Positions 17,187-26,051 of a DNA stretch of 64,000 nt are shown here, one piece after another (the first letter of the stretch is position 1; each line of letters opens with the position of its first letter). A model generated the notes under the pieces. The model was not told where the DNA came from. It searched no databases and was given only the letters and a program-made list of their open reading frames with translations. Both the position numbers and the translations under genes were made by a program. The DNA is from Anoxybacter fermentans (lineage in GTDB: Bacteria; Bacillota; Halanaerobiia; DY22613): assembly GCF_003991135.1 (NCBI RefSeq), contig NZ_CP016379.1, forward strand, positions 3,100,001 through 3,164,000, read 5' to 3'.

Positions 17187-18149
17187 ATGCTAGAACAGTT
17201 AAAAAAAGAGTTAAAAAAGAGAATTAAAAATGGTCTGGAAGATGAAACCTTAAAGCGATTGTATACTAAGGAAGTAAAAATTTTATTTGAGTCTATTATA
17301 GATGCCAAAGATATAGATGATATTGCTGTTCAGGTCAAATTGAAGTTAGTCCAGAAATTGTTTAAAGAATATCGATATCAGGAAGCTATATCACTTTTGG
17401 AGGATCTATTGGCAAATAAGAATTTGCTTTCTAAAGAAGATTTTCTTAAGGTTTTAGAAAAAAAAGGAATAGCTTTAAGTCGGTCTGGGAGATATGAAGA
17501 AGCAGAGGAAATTTTTAAGGAATTGATGGAATCTGATATAAATTCGTTTAAATGTAGAGGAATGATTAATCTGGGTATTATCTATATTCATTTAAACAAA
17601 TATAGTGGTAAAAGACTTTTAAATGAGGCATATCAGCTCTTAATTGAAGCTCAGAAGTTAATAGAACCAGATAATTGGGAGAACCGGTTTCAAATCCTTT
17701 ATAATCTGGCCATCATTTTCTTTGAAAAGGGCCGATTTTTGGAATCGCTTAAAAATCTTGAAACTGCACTGACTTTGACAGATTCAGAACAGCATAAGGC
17801 TATGGTCTATAATGAGATGGCCCGGGTTTTTATTACTCAATCCCGGATAGATCTGGCTAAGGATTATCTTGATAGGGCAGAACGGATTTTGATTAAACGG
17901 CCTAATTATAATGAACTGGCATTGGCCTGGAATTTACATATACGAGGTCTCTGGCATAAAAAGAAGGGTGAATTCACCAATGCTATTAATTGTTTTGAGC
18001 TGGCCTTAAGTACCTTTGTAGAAAAAGAATTTTTCTCTGAGGCAGCAGAGGTAAGTTATGAGTTGTATGTTTTAAATAAATTTTTGGAGAGTGGAGAGGC
18101 AGAAGAATATCTGGATGATTATCAGTATTATAGTCGATTGATCAGTTGA
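17187..18149 (+). CDS. TPR-repeat protein, function unknown
   Basis: A soluble 320-aa helical protein. Repeated helix pairs with TPR character include YQEAISLLEDLLANK, GRYEEAEEIFKELME, GRFLESLKNLETAL and GEFTNAINCFELAL. It is probably a scaffold or peptide-binding protein; no catalytic domain is visible. ATG 17187 is preferred over the in-frame GTG 17178 because AGAGGTG lies at the right distance. It has its own promoter and terminator, so it is monocistronic. A Rap-like phosphatase/regulator role is possible but unsupported. Confidence 0.8.
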   Translation: MLEQLKKELKKRIKNGLEDETLKRLYTKEVKILFESIIDAKDIDDIAVQVKLKLVQKLFKEYRYQEAISLLEDLLANKNLLSKEDFLKVLEKKGIALSRSGRYEEAEEIFKELMESDINSFKCRGMINLGIIYIHLNKYSGKRLLNEAYQLLIEAQKLIEPDNWENRFQILYNLAIIFFEKGRFLESLKNLETALTLTDSEQHKAMVYNEMARVFITQSRIDLAKDYLDRAERILIKRPNYNELALAWNLHIRGLWHKKKGEFTNAINCFELALSTFVEKEFFSEAAEVSYELYVLNKFLESGEAEEYLDDYQYYSRLIS

Positions 18150-18157
18150 TAGAAGGT

Positions 18158-18182
18158 CAACCTCAAATGAGGTTGTTTTTTT
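18158..18182 (+). terminator. Terminator after the TPR gene
   Basis: CAACCTC AAAT GAGGTTG followed by TTTTTTT. Confidence 0.9.
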
Positions 18183-18245
18183 ATTGAATTAAAGGGGAGA
18201 AGTTGGAGATAATAAAGATATCATTTCTATAAATGGAGGTATAGT

Positions 18246-18689
18246 ATGAAGTTTTCTTTATGGGCTTTATTAACTGCATTGATAGCAGGTATTACGATGG
18301 CTGTGCAGGGTGCTTTGAACTCATCTTTAAGCAAGAAGATTGGTCTTTTAGAAGCTACTTTTGTTGTCCATTTTCTGGCTACCCTTCTTTTGATATTAAT
18401 TCTTTTTGTTTTTAGATTAGGAAAAGGTGATTTTAGTAAGATGAGCCAGGTGCCCTGGTATATTTATCTGGGTGGGTTATTGGGAGTTATTATTACTTAT
18501 ACAGTGGTAGTTAGTATTCCAAAATTGGGTGCTGCTTTGGCCACAACAGCTATTATTGTTGGTCAGGTATCTACTGCCTGTTTAATTGATCATCTAGGAC
18601 TCTTTGGGCTAAAGCAGATTGATTTTACCTGGACAAAAGCAGTCGGAATTATCCTCCTTGCCGCTGGTGCACGTTTTATGCTTCATTAA
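18246..18689 (+). CDS. DMT-family transporter, YdcZ/DUF606 type
   Basis: A 147-aa protein with four or five membrane helices of the YdcZ (PF04657) half-size drug/metabolite transporter family. Typical motifs are ITMAVQGALNSSLSK at the start and GAALATTAIIVGQVSTACLIDHLGLFG. Such half-size members usually work as dimers. The substrate is unknown. It starts behind GGAGG, and the YaaL-like gene follows after about 70 bp. Confidence 0.88.
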   Translation: MKFSLWALLTALIAGITMAVQGALNSSLSKKIGLLEATFVVHFLATLLLILILFVFRLGKGDFSKMSQVPWYIYLGGLLGVIITYTVVVSIPKLGAALATTAIIVGQVSTACLIDHLGLFGLKQIDFTWTKAVGIILLAAGARFMLH

Positions 18690-18760
18690 AACCAGCGGGT
18701 ATACAACTTTTGAAAATCGGGAACAATTTATCTAGAGAATTGTTAAGTAGGAGGATTGAA

Positions 18761-19015
18761 ATGGGTAGAACAATAGAAATGATAGTAGAAAGGTTTAAAG
18801 ATCTGGTGTATGAATATTGGAATAGTTCGAGTGAAGAAACGGTAAGGTTAAGAGAAGAGATAGAAGATGCAAAGAAAGATTGGATTTGTGCTCAAAATTA
18901 TTTTCAAAACGTGACAGATCCAGATCTGATTGATCATGCTATTTATATGTTAGAAGCAGCAGAAGCTAAATATACTTATCTTTTAAAACAGGCTAGAAAT
19001 TCTATGATAAGGTAA
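18761..19015 (+). CDS. yaaL: DUF2508 (YaaL-like) protein
   Basis: An 84-aa helical protein similar to DUF2508/YaaL, usually found between recR and bofA in Bacillus and clostridia. Recognisable parts are the paired helices LREEIEDAKKDWICAQNYFQ and DHAIYMLEAAEAKYTYLLKQ. Function unknown. ATG 18761 sits behind AGGAGG; an in-frame upstream start at 18710 would add 17 residues without family similarity. bofA follows, preserving the ancestral yaaL-bofA order away from recR. Confidence 0.8.
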   Translation: MGRTIEMIVERFKDLVYEYWNSSSEETVRLREEIEDAKKDWICAQNYFQNVTDPDLIDHAIYMLEAAEAKYTYLLKQARNSMIR

Positions 19016-19053
19016 AAGACCGGCTGTAGTTTTAACTATGGCTGGTCTTTTTT
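19014..19053 (+). terminator. Terminator after yaaL
   Basis: AAAAGACC with inner GGCTGTAGT pairs with ACTATGGC and GGTCTTTT, followed by T residues. Confidence 0.85.
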
Positions 19054-19120
19054 GTACATTTTTTATTCGACTATAGAATATGATATAAAATAGAGTTAAT
19101 TGGTTGGAGGAGTGAGAAAA

Positions 19121-19384
19121 ATGGACTGGCAGACTATAATTGCATATTTGTTTGGGCTGGGGTTAATTTATCTTTTTATCTGGATATTATATTATCCTTT
19201 AAAAATAACAACAAAAATTATTTTAAATACTTTAGGTGGAGCTATTTTGCTAATATTTTTGAATTTAATAGGAAGGTTTTTTAATTATATAATTCCCATT
19301 AATCCAGTAACTGCATTGGTTATTGGATTTTTGGGTATTCCCGGTGTTATTCTTTTGATTATTCTGAAATTTTTAATTTTATGA
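19121..19384 (+). CDS. bofA: Pro-sigma-K processing inhibitor BofA
   Basis: An 87-aa integral membrane protein of the BofA family. In Bacillus it holds the SpoIVFB protease inactive in the forespore outer membrane until sigma-K is needed. The C-terminal signature NPVTALVIGFLGIPGVILLIIL is clear, after two membrane helices. ATG 19121 follows GGAGGAG. The stop codon TGA (19382-19384) overlaps the first bases of palindromic element copy 4. It marks the organism as an endospore former. Confidence 0.9.
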   Translation: MDWQTIIAYLFGLGLIYLFIWILYYPLKITTKIILNTLGGAILLIFLNLIGRFFNYIIPINPVTALVIGFLGIPGVILLIILKFLIL

Positions 19385-19586
19385 TTTTACCGCAAAATGC
19401 TAATTTTTCGAATCATCTAAAGCTCGATTTCCGCCGAAATAAGGCATCCTAATCAAAGGGCCCTCTTGGCCCTTAGAACTAGCTCATCACCTCCTGTGAT
19501 GAGGCCTTATTTCGTCGGAAATCTCGCTAAGATGATTTGGCGAAAAATTTCTATGTCGCTCAAAATTAGTTTTTTGCAGTTTAATC
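19383..19586 (-). repeat. Palindromic interspersed element, copy 4 (reverse orientation)
   Basis: From GATTTTACCGCAAAATGCT to TTTTTTGCAGTTTAATC. It carries CTCATCACCTCCTGTGATGAG, the reverse complement of the Shine-Dalgarno hairpin in copy 6. Its first two bases complete the bofA stop codon. Confidence 0.9.
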
Positions 19587-19742
19587 ATAAGATTTAATTT
19601 AAGAATTAAGTTATAAATTCCTGAATATTACCTATAATAATGAGGGAGTCATATTAGTAAATTTTTAAGGAGGTGTCACAATAAAAGCTACAATAAAGAC
19701 TTCTTTTTTAAAATATTATTGAGTACGGAAGGAGGAAAATAG

Positions 19743-20318
19743 ATGGCCCAAATGTTAGAAATTCGCTGGCACGGTCGGGGTGGACAGGGTTCTAAGACTG
19801 CATCAATTCTATTAGGTAAAGTCTGTTCTGAAGCCGGAAAATATATTCAGGCATTTCCAGAATATGGGCCTGAGCGGATGGGGGCCCCAGTAATTGCTTA
19901 TAATCGGATCAGTGATGAAAGGATAACTGTTCACTGTCAGATAGAAACGCCGGATCTGGTAGTTGTATTGGATTCGACTTTAATAGGTGCTATTGATGTA
20001 GTGGAAGGTTTAAAGGAAGATGGTAAGATTATTATCAATACTGATCTTGAACCAGAAAAAATGAAAGAAAAGATTGGATTTAATGGTGAGTTATATACCA
20101 TTGATGCAAATAAGATTTCTGAAGAAGAACTTGGTAGAGCATTTCCCAATACACCATTGTTGGGTGCTGTAGTTAAAGTAACCAGTCTTTTTACAGAAGA
20201 TGAATTTGTTAAATTAATTCGTAAAGAATTTGAGAAAAAGTTTGCGCACAAACCTGAAGTAATAGATGGCAATATTAATTGCATAAGAAGGGCTTTTCAG
20301 GAGGTGAAAAGTGAATAA
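19743..20318 (+). CDS. porC: Pyruvate:ferredoxin oxidoreductase subunit gamma
   Basis: Gamma subunit (191 aa) of a four-subunit 2-oxoacid:ferredoxin oxidoreductase. It shows the family start IRWHGRGGQGSKTAS and YGPERMGAPVIAYNRI. The complex converts pyruvate, CoA and oxidised ferredoxin to acetyl-CoA, CO2 and reduced ferredoxin, or the reverse. The gene order gamma-delta-alpha-beta is that of Thermotoga/archaeal PorCDAB. AGGAGG precedes the ATG. The stop overlaps the porD start by one base. Confidence 0.92.
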   Translation: MAQMLEIRWHGRGGQGSKTASILLGKVCSEAGKYIQAFPEYGPERMGAPVIAYNRISDERITVHCQIETPDLVVVLDSTLIGAIDVVEGLKEDGKIIINTDLEPEKMKEKIGFNGELYTIDANKISEEELGRAFPNTPLLGAVVKVTSLFTEDEFVKLIRKEFEKKFAHKPEVIDGNINCIRRAFQEVKSE

Positions 20319-20635
20319 TGGCTACACCGGCTAAAAAACCAGGATGGAGAGATATTCCTATTGGTGGTCGGATTGAAGAAGCTGGAAATGCCCATAAATA
20401 TCATGTGGGTGGATGGAGAATTCGCCGCCCTGTCTGGGTGAAAGAGAACTGCATCCATTGCCTTTTTTGTTGGGTTTTTTGTCCCGATTCAGCTGTAGAA
20501 GTTCATGATGGAAAAATGCATGGCTTCGATTATAATCACTGCAAAGGCTGCGGTATTTGTGCCCAGGAATGTCCGGCAAAGGATAAAGCTATTGAGATGA
20601 GACCGGAAGATGTTGAGAACAAATTTGATAATTAA
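20318..20635 (+). CDS. porD: Pyruvate:ferredoxin oxidoreductase subunit delta (ferredoxin)
   Basis: A 105-aa subunit with two [4Fe-4S] motifs, CIHCLFCWVFCP and CKGCGICAQECP, that passes electrons from the catalytic subunits to ferredoxin. The N-terminal extension (GWRDIPIGG...) is normal for PorD. It starts inside the porC stop (TAATG), so translation is coupled. AGGAGGTG precedes it. Confidence 0.93.
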   Translation: MATPAKKPGWRDIPIGGRIEEAGNAHKYHVGGWRIRRPVWVKENCIHCLFCWVFCPDSAVEVHDGKMHGFDYNHCKGCGICAQECPAKDKAIEMRPEDVENKFDN

Positions 20636-20655
20636 TAGTGGAAGGGGGAAGAGAA

Positions 20656-21837
20656 ATGACTAAAAGAATTGCCTTGACAGGAAATGAAGCTATGGCATTG
20701 GTTATGAAGCAGATTAATCCCGATGTAGTAGCTGCTTATCCAATCACACCTCAGACAGAAATTGTTCAGATATTTTCTCAGTTTGTAGCTGATGGTGAGA
20801 TAGATACAGAATTTGTTACTGTTGAGAGTGAACATAGTGCAATGAGTGCTGTGATTGGTGCTTCTGCCGCGGGTGCAAGGGCCATGACTGCTACTTCAGC
20901 CAACGGTCTGGCCTTGATGTGGGAAGTTGTATATATCGCAGCTTCATGCCGTCTACCCATAGTTATGGCTGTAGTTAATAGAGCTCTTTCTGGACCGATT
21001 AACATCCACTGTGACCATAGTGATGCTATGGGTATGAGAGATAGTGGTTGGATTCAATTATTTGGTGAAAATGCACAGGAAGCTTATGATAATGCTCTTA
21101 TGGCTGTGCGAATTGCTGAACATAAAGATGTGATGTTACCTGTTGCAGTAAATATGGATGGGTTTATTATCTCTCATGCAGTTGAGAATATTGAAATTGT
21201 TGCCAATGAAGATGTAAGAGATTTTGTTGGTGAGTATAATCCAGAAAGATACCTGTTGGATGTACAGAATCCAATTACCGTTGGCCCGGTTGATTTACAG
21301 GATTTTTATTTTGAGCATAAACGTCAACAGGTAGAGGCAATGAAAAAAGCAAAAAATGTTATTCAAAAGATTGCTGATGAGTTTGTTAACCTTACAGGTC
21401 GTAAGTATTCTTTTTTTGAAGAATATTACCTTGACGATGCAGAGATTGCTCTGGTGGCTATGGGTTCTGCGGCTGGTACAGCTAAAGCAGCTATTGATGA
21501 ATTGAGGGAGCAAGGTATCAAAGTCGGACTTTTAAAACTCCGTGTTTTTAGACCATTTCCGGCTGAGGAGATTGTGAGAGCTTTAAGTCATATAAAAGTA
21601 GTTGGTGTTATGGATCGTGCAGAATCTTTTAATACTATGGGCGGCCCACTCTTCTCAGATATGAGGTCGGCTATGTATGATGGAGAGGCTAATGTTAGAA
21701 TGATCAATATAATTTACGGTCTGGGAGGTCGTGATATCACTGTAACTGACATTAAAAATATAATCCAGAAGGTTAAAGATGTTAATAATACCGGAAAGAT
21801 CGAAAATCTGGTTATTCATTACGGAGTCCGTGAATAG
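20656..21837 (+). CDS. porA: Pyruvate:ferredoxin oxidoreductase subunit alpha
   Basis: Alpha subunit (393 aa from ATG 20656), with the thiamine-diphosphate pyrimidine-side domain. Motifs are AAYPITPQTEIVQ, TVESEHSAMSAVIGASAAGAR and SANGLALMWEVVYIAA. The downstream LLKLRVFRPFPAEEIV domain is typical. I choose ATG 20656, behind GGGGGAAG; an in-frame GTG at 20638 lies right after porD. Whether pyruvate or another 2-oxoacid is preferred cannot be proven from sequence, but family and gene order favour pyruvate. Confidence 0.92.
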   Translation: MTKRIALTGNEAMALVMKQINPDVVAAYPITPQTEIVQIFSQFVADGEIDTEFVTVESEHSAMSAVIGASAAGARAMTATSANGLALMWEVVYIAASCRLPIVMAVVNRALSGPINIHCDHSDAMGMRDSGWIQLFGENAQEAYDNALMAVRIAEHKDVMLPVAVNMDGFIISHAVENIEIVANEDVRDFVGEYNPERYLLDVQNPITVGPVDLQDFYFEHKRQQVEAMKKAKNVIQKIADEFVNLTGRKYSFFEEYYLDDAEIALVAMGSAAGTAKAAIDELREQGIKVGLLKLRVFRPFPAEEIVRALSHIKVVGVMDRAESFNTMGGPLFSDMRSAMYDGEANVRMINIIYGLGGRDITVTDIKNIIQKVKDVNNTGKIENLVIHYGVRE

Positions 21838-21849
21838 GAGGTTTAAGTA

Positions 21850-22788
21850 ATGGCGACATTAAAAGAGCTATCTACTCGAGCTGGTAAATTTAGCGGTGGA
21901 CACAGACTTTGTCCTGGCTGTGGTGCAGGAATTATTGTGCGCCAGGTTTTAGCGGCTGCTAAAAATCCAGTAGTTGTTGCGTGTGCAACTGGATGTTTGG
22001 AGGTTTCTTCAACTATTTATCCATATACTGCCTGGAATACTTCTTTCATTCACAATGCTTTTGAAAATGCTGCTGCTACTATTTCTGGTGTGGAAGCAGC
22101 ATATAGATCATTAAAAAGGAGAAAGAAATTCGGTTTAGAAGATCAGGAATTTGACTTTATAGCCTTTGGTGGTGATGGTGGTACGTACGATATTGGTTTT
22201 CAATCATTATCCGGTGCAATGGAACGAGGCCATAAAATACTCTACATCTGTTACGATAATGGTGCTTATATGAATACTGGAATTCAACGTTCTTCGGCAA
22301 CTCCAATGGGAGCCAATACCACTACCAGTCCTGCTGGGAAAAAGATTCCTGGTAAAACCCAGTTTAAAAAAGAATTGACTGATGTTATGGCTGCCCACTA
22401 TATTCCATATGTGGCCCAGGCAGCTCCTTCCAACTGGAAAGATTTAACCCGGAAAGTAGAAAAGGCTCTTTCTATTGATGGGCCGTCCTTTATCAATGTC
22501 CTTTCAGTTTGCCCAAGGGGCTGGAGAACTCCCGAAGAGAAAGGCTTAGAAATCACCCGAACGGCTATTGATACCTGTTTTTGGCCTCTCTTTGAAGTTG
22601 AAAATGGTACAGACTATACCATCAATTACAAGCCAAAGAATAAGCGACCAATTGAAGAATGGTTGAAGCCTCAGGGCCGTTTTAAGCATCTATTTAAACC
22701 TGAAAATAAACATCTGATTGAAAAAATACAAAAGCATATAGATAATAGATGGGAAATGCTCTTAAGACGAGCTGGCGAGATTGATTGA
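21850..22788 (+). CDS. porB: Pyruvate:ferredoxin oxidoreductase subunit beta
   Basis: Beta subunit (312 aa) that binds thiamine diphosphate and one [4Fe-4S] cluster. It has the LCPGCGAGIIVRQVL start, ACATGCLEVSSTIYP, and the metal/ThDP loop FGGDGGTYDIGFQSLSGAMERG followed by CYDNGAYMNTGIQRS. Starts 12 bp after porA behind TAGGAGG. It ends the operon before a terminator. Confidence 0.93.
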   Translation: MATLKELSTRAGKFSGGHRLCPGCGAGIIVRQVLAAAKNPVVVACATGCLEVSSTIYPYTAWNTSFIHNAFENAAATISGVEAAYRSLKRRKKFGLEDQEFDFIAFGGDGGTYDIGFQSLSGAMERGHKILYICYDNGAYMNTGIQRSSATPMGANTTTSPAGKKIPGKTQFKKELTDVMAAHYIPYVAQAAPSNWKDLTRKVEKALSIDGPSFINVLSVCPRGWRTPEEKGLEITRTAIDTCFWPLFEVENGTDYTINYKPKNKRPIEEWLKPQGRFKHLFKPENKHLIEKIQKHIDNRWEMLLRRAGEID

Positions 22789-22798
22789 GCTTTGGTTT

Positions 22799-22834
22799 TA
22801 AAAACCTCTGTCTTAAATAGGCAGGGGTTTTTTA
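22799..22834 (+). terminator. Terminator of porCDAB
   Basis: AAAACCTCTG...CAGGGGTTTT stem with mild mismatches, followed by T residues. Confidence 0.8.
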
Positions 22835-22908
22835 TAAATTTGGTACCTAAAAGAAAGGATTTAAGATAGAAATGGAGAATTCTTTAAAAAGAGTGGAGGG
22901 GATCTTAC

Positions 22909-23787
22909 GTGAAACCAAAAATTTATCTGGTATTGATAATATCCGGATTATTATTATATTCTATTTCCTGTGGAGGTAATGCAAAAAATACTGATTTACG
23001 ATATGAACCGATCGAAAAGAAGTTAAAATATAAAAATCAGATTTTTCTAGAAAGTGTAATTGATACCGGTAAAATCCATGTAACGACTAAAATGATTTTA
23101 TTAAGTTTTCTGGAAAATGAAATTACAAAAAACGAAAATAATCTACTTTTAAAGATGACATTTACAGATATTAATCTCGGCCATTTTAAAAGGGAACTTC
23201 AGATATTGGACAAAGATGTACAGGCAGTGGATTTAAAAGATAAAGCAGAGGTAGAGGCCGAATTAAAAGATAAGGTAATTCATAAATGGGTTAATTTAAT
23301 TGTTGATGAGAAAGGTCGAATTCTAGAAAAATATTATTCCTCAGACCTGGATAAAGTAAATTTTATTAACCTGACCGGGATAGCAGAACAGTTTTTTATT
23401 CATTTTCCAAAAGGAGAGGTTGAGATAGGTCAACAGTGGGAAGAAGATTATTCTTCTACTATTCCACCTTATGATAAGGGCCAACCTTTTGCAGGTACTA
23501 TTAAATATACATACCTGGGTCAGGAAGAACGGAAGGGGATTCTCTGTTATAAAATTCAGGCGGTGCTATTTTTGGAAGAAGAACGTCAGGTAGGGGAAAA
23601 TATAACCCGGGTTTCCCGAATTGGTACCGGAACATTATATTTTGCAGTTGATGGTACATATCTGGTGGAGAGTGAAGTATCCAGTGATTTATCTCTTTTG
23701 AGTGTGGTAAATGGAAACGGGGAAGAAAAGGATCGAAATTTTATCCGGACCAGAATTGACCAGAAAATTGAGGTAGTATTTGAATAA
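22909..23787 (+). CDS. Putative lipoprotein, function unknown
   Basis: A 292-aa exported protein. The N-terminal helix IYLVLIISGLLLYSI is followed by SCGG, an imperfect lipobox with Cys at about residue 21, so it may be lipid-anchored. The rest is beta-rich and charged (for example GEVEIGQQWEEDYSSTIP). This recalls secreted proteins of the DUF6263 style, but I cannot assign a family. GTG start behind a GGAGGGG-like site. It is convergent with the DUF362 gene and shares a terminator with it. Confidence 0.7.
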   Translation: MKPKIYLVLIISGLLLYSISCGGNAKNTDLRYEPIEKKLKYKNQIFLESVIDTGKIHVTTKMILLSFLENEITKNENNLLLKMTFTDINLGHFKRELQILDKDVQAVDLKDKAEVEAELKDKVIHKWVNLIVDEKGRILEKYYSSDLDKVNFINLTGIAEQFFIHFPKGEVEIGQQWEEDYSSTIPPYDKGQPFAGTIKYTYLGQEERKGILCYKIQAVLFLEEERQVGENITRVSRIGTGTLYFAVDGTYLVESEVSSDLSLLSVVNGNGEEKDRNFIRTRIDQKIEVVFE

Positions 23788-23788
23788 A

Positions 23789-23826
23789 AAAACCGGATAG
23801 GTATTTACAACCTATCCGGTTTTTTA
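23789..23826 (+). terminator. Bidirectional terminator between lipoprotein and DUF362 gene
   Basis: AAAACCGGATAGG...CCTATCCGGTTTTTT, a long perfect stem with A/T tails on both sides, serving the two convergent genes. Confidence 0.95.
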
Positions 23827-23835
23827 GTTTTTGTT

Positions 23836-24945
23836 TTAATCAACAGTGATTAATTCATATTTCCGGCTTCCCATACCTAATTCTTCAGCGTATTTTAAAA
23901 GATGCTGACCATCTGTATCGGGATGGACACCACGGAATTTATCAGCGCCAGGTTCAAAATTGGTCTTTAATGCACTATCTTTGATTCCTTCCTGTTGGTT
24001 TATTAAATCAATTGAAGCCTGGTCAATGGCTACCGGATCTTTGGATGCCAGGATTCCGATATCCGGGACGATAGGTTTGTCACTCCAACCACAGCAGTCA
24101 CAGTCAGGTGTAACATTCATAACGAAGTTGATATAACCTATTTTTTCTTCCCGGCCTTGAACGACGCCAAGGGTGTACTCGACTATTTTCTCCATTACAA
24201 TTTTTGATTCAGATTTCCAGTTGATACTTATTGCCTGGTCCCGACAGGTGACTACACATTCACCGCATCCGATACATTTTTCATGATTGATTATACTTTT
24301 TTCGTCTGTAATAATTATGGCATCGGCCGGACACCATTTCGTACACCGCTGGCATTTTTTACACTTTTCTTCTTTAATATTTGGAAGAAGGTCAGAGTGC
24401 ATCATCTGCTTACCGCTGCGGCTGCCGAGACCCATTCCTACATTTTTAAAAGCCCCACCAAATCCAGTTACTGTATGTCCTTTTACGTGAGAGACTGCAA
24501 TCATTGCATCGGCATACATAACTTCTGCACCAATTTTGACAGAATCAAAGTGTTTTCCTTTAATCGGTACTTCAATATAGCTTTTACCTGTTAATCCATC
24601 AGCAATGATGATTGGTGCTTCAACGGTGGCATAACTGAAGCCGTTTCTTAAGGCAGTGGTTATATGATCAACTGAGTTGGCGCGAGTCCCCACATAAAGG
24701 GTATTGGCATCAGTTAAAAAAGGTTTGGCCCCGGTTTTTTTGATCTCCTGAACTAATTTTCTAATGTAAATGGGGCGAATAAAACCAGTATTACCCTCTT
24801 CACCGAAATGGAGTTTTATGGCTACCAATTCATTGGGGTTAAGCATTTCATGGAATCCGGCTTTATAAAATAGCTTGCTTAATTTTTTTACCAGACTTTC
24901 AGAATGTTTAGTTGCCCGCATATTAGCAAAGTAGACTTTGCTCAT
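23836..24945 (-). CDS. DUF362 protein with 2x[4Fe-4S] ferredoxin domain
   Basis: A 369-aa protein. The DUF362 domain spans most of the chain (LVAIKLHFGEEGNTGFI, HVKGHTVTGFGGAFKNVGMG), and a bacterial ferredoxin insert near residues 195-235 has CKKCQRCTKWCP and CIGCGECVVTC. The family is common in anaerobes; its function is poorly known and likely concerns electron transfer. GGAGG precedes the ATG, and a good promoter lies upstream. A second, broken DUF362-like gene lies at 47932. Confidence 0.88.
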   Translation of the reverse strand: MSKVYFANMRATKHSESLVKKLSKLFYKAGFHEMLNPNELVAIKLHFGEEGNTGFIRPIYIRKLVQEIKKTGAKPFLTDANTLYVGTRANSVDHITTALRNGFSYATVEAPIIIADGLTGKSYIEVPIKGKHFDSVKIGAEVMYADAMIAVSHVKGHTVTGFGGAFKNVGMGLGSRSGKQMMHSDLLPNIKEEKCKKCQRCTKWCPADAIIITDEKSIINHEKCIGCGECVVTCRDQAISINWKSESKIVMEKIVEYTLGVVQGREEKIGYINFVMNVTPDCDCCGWSDKPIVPDIGILASKDPVAIDQASIDLINQQEGIKDSALKTNFEPGADKFRGVHPDTDGQHLLKYAEELGMGSRKYELITVD

Positions 24946-24986
24946 AAAATTCCTCCTTTTCTTTTACCAGTATTTAGTTTATTATT

Positions 24987-25015
24987 AGTATAACCCAAAA
25001 AATTAATAAAATCAA
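24987..25015 (-). promoter_or_regulatory. Promoter of the DUF362 ferredoxin gene
   Basis: On the minus strand: -35 TTGATT (25010-25015), 17-bp spacer, -10 TATACT (24987-24992). Confidence 0.7.
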
Positions 25016-25129
25016 ATGCTAAAATTAATTGTAGAAACTTATCACATTAAGTTAAAAACTCTAAAAATATCTAGAAGGCTTATAAAAAAGTCAATCTTTT
25101 GAGGAGGACAATAATAAAAAAATATTTCA

Positions 25130-25321
25130 GGCTGTTGAAAAAGGTGAGGTGCACATAACCTGCTTCCACGGAGGAATAGAAAAACTAAATATAATTTCTT
25201 TTGCTACCAGACGCTCCGCCCTCCTGGTTCTAGCCTTGACTTATATGCTTCAGAAATTATATTTAGTTTTTCTGGCAGTGCACGGGCAAGTCTCTAAAAA
25301 AGAAGGGTTTGTCAAAAACCT
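25130..25321. repeat. Palindromic remnant with a 22-bp inverted repeat
   Basis: A perfect 22-bp inverted repeat lies at 25178-25199 and 25252-25273, separated by 52 bp. GTGCAC occurs on both outer sides (25149-25154, 25278-25283). The outermost AGGCTGTTGAAAAAGG (from about 25131) loosely mirrors AGGTTTTTGACAAA read inward from about 25321. This looks like a decayed MITE or IS remnant. It is unrelated to the 15-copy element family. Confidence 0.5.
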
Positions 25322-25742
25322 CTATTACTTTAACAGTATTGCTTTACAAATTCAAAACAAATCACTTCTAGTTAACTGCAAGGAGCAGTTTTTCCTTCTT
25401 TACTCTTTTAATTAACTTACTATACTAATTTAAATTAATATTTATTGATCATTTGTTCAACTATAGATTTTAATTTTATTTTCTCAGAAAACTTCTTCTT
25501 TCAGGTTTTTAAGTGTTTTTAAAGCTTTTTTCATGATGAAGTGGGGTTATAGTTCGTTTGCTCTTACCTTCTGTGCATCGAGATTTTTCAAAATCCTGAT
25601 CACAATTTTTTTTAAAAATAAAATCTCTTAACGGGTCTGTTTTGTGATCTTTAATCCTAATAATAAAAATTTTGATACAAAGAGCAGGAGTTAAGAAAAA
25701 TATGTAGAATTATTGCATAAAATAAAATCCCAGATTTCACAT
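25322..25742. other. Gene-free region upstream of a riboswitch
   Basis: No reading frame with a ribosome site is seen. The stretch ATATGTAGAATTAT at 25702-25715 recurs at 31078-31091. Otherwise only AT-rich DNA is visible. Confidence 0.35.
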
Positions 25743-25836
25743 ATAAAGGTAAACTTACCTAAAGGCGGGGGGCGCAAAGTTACGGGCTTAAGGTAATATT
25801 GAGATTTGCTATGGTAGCCGGGCTGCCGGAATAGGC
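25743..25836 (+). promoter_or_regulatory. c-di-GMP-I (GEMM) riboswitch upstream of a chemoreceptor
   Basis: Contains AAAGGTAAACTTACC, TAAA tetraloop, GGGCGCAAAG, ACGGGCTTAAGG and CTATGGTAGCCGGGCTGCC, matching the conserved boxes of the GEMM aptamer with some drift. No clear terminator follows. The next gene, 215 bp downstream on the same strand, is a chemoreceptor. A hairpin just before its ribosome site (about 26010-26037) could be the expression platform. Confidence 0.75.
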
Positions 25837-26051
25837 TTTGCGTTTGAACGAGAAGTAAAAAAATTATTTTGATTAAGGTTTTTTTGCACTCTTTGTTGAG
25901 TAAAAAATTGATTGATTATAATGAGTTTAATTTAAGATAAGGAGGGGTTGCAAAAGTTAGATGGGAAAAATTTAGTTAGTTTTAGAGATTTTAAGGGTAA
26001 AAAGTGTGTTAAAACTTTTAACAATACACTCCAAATAAAGGGGGTTTTTTT

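Noticed and set aside
25149-25415. 88-aa frame upstream of the second riboswitch
   Set aside because: It is the translation of the 22-bp inverted-repeat remnant and has no ribosome site.
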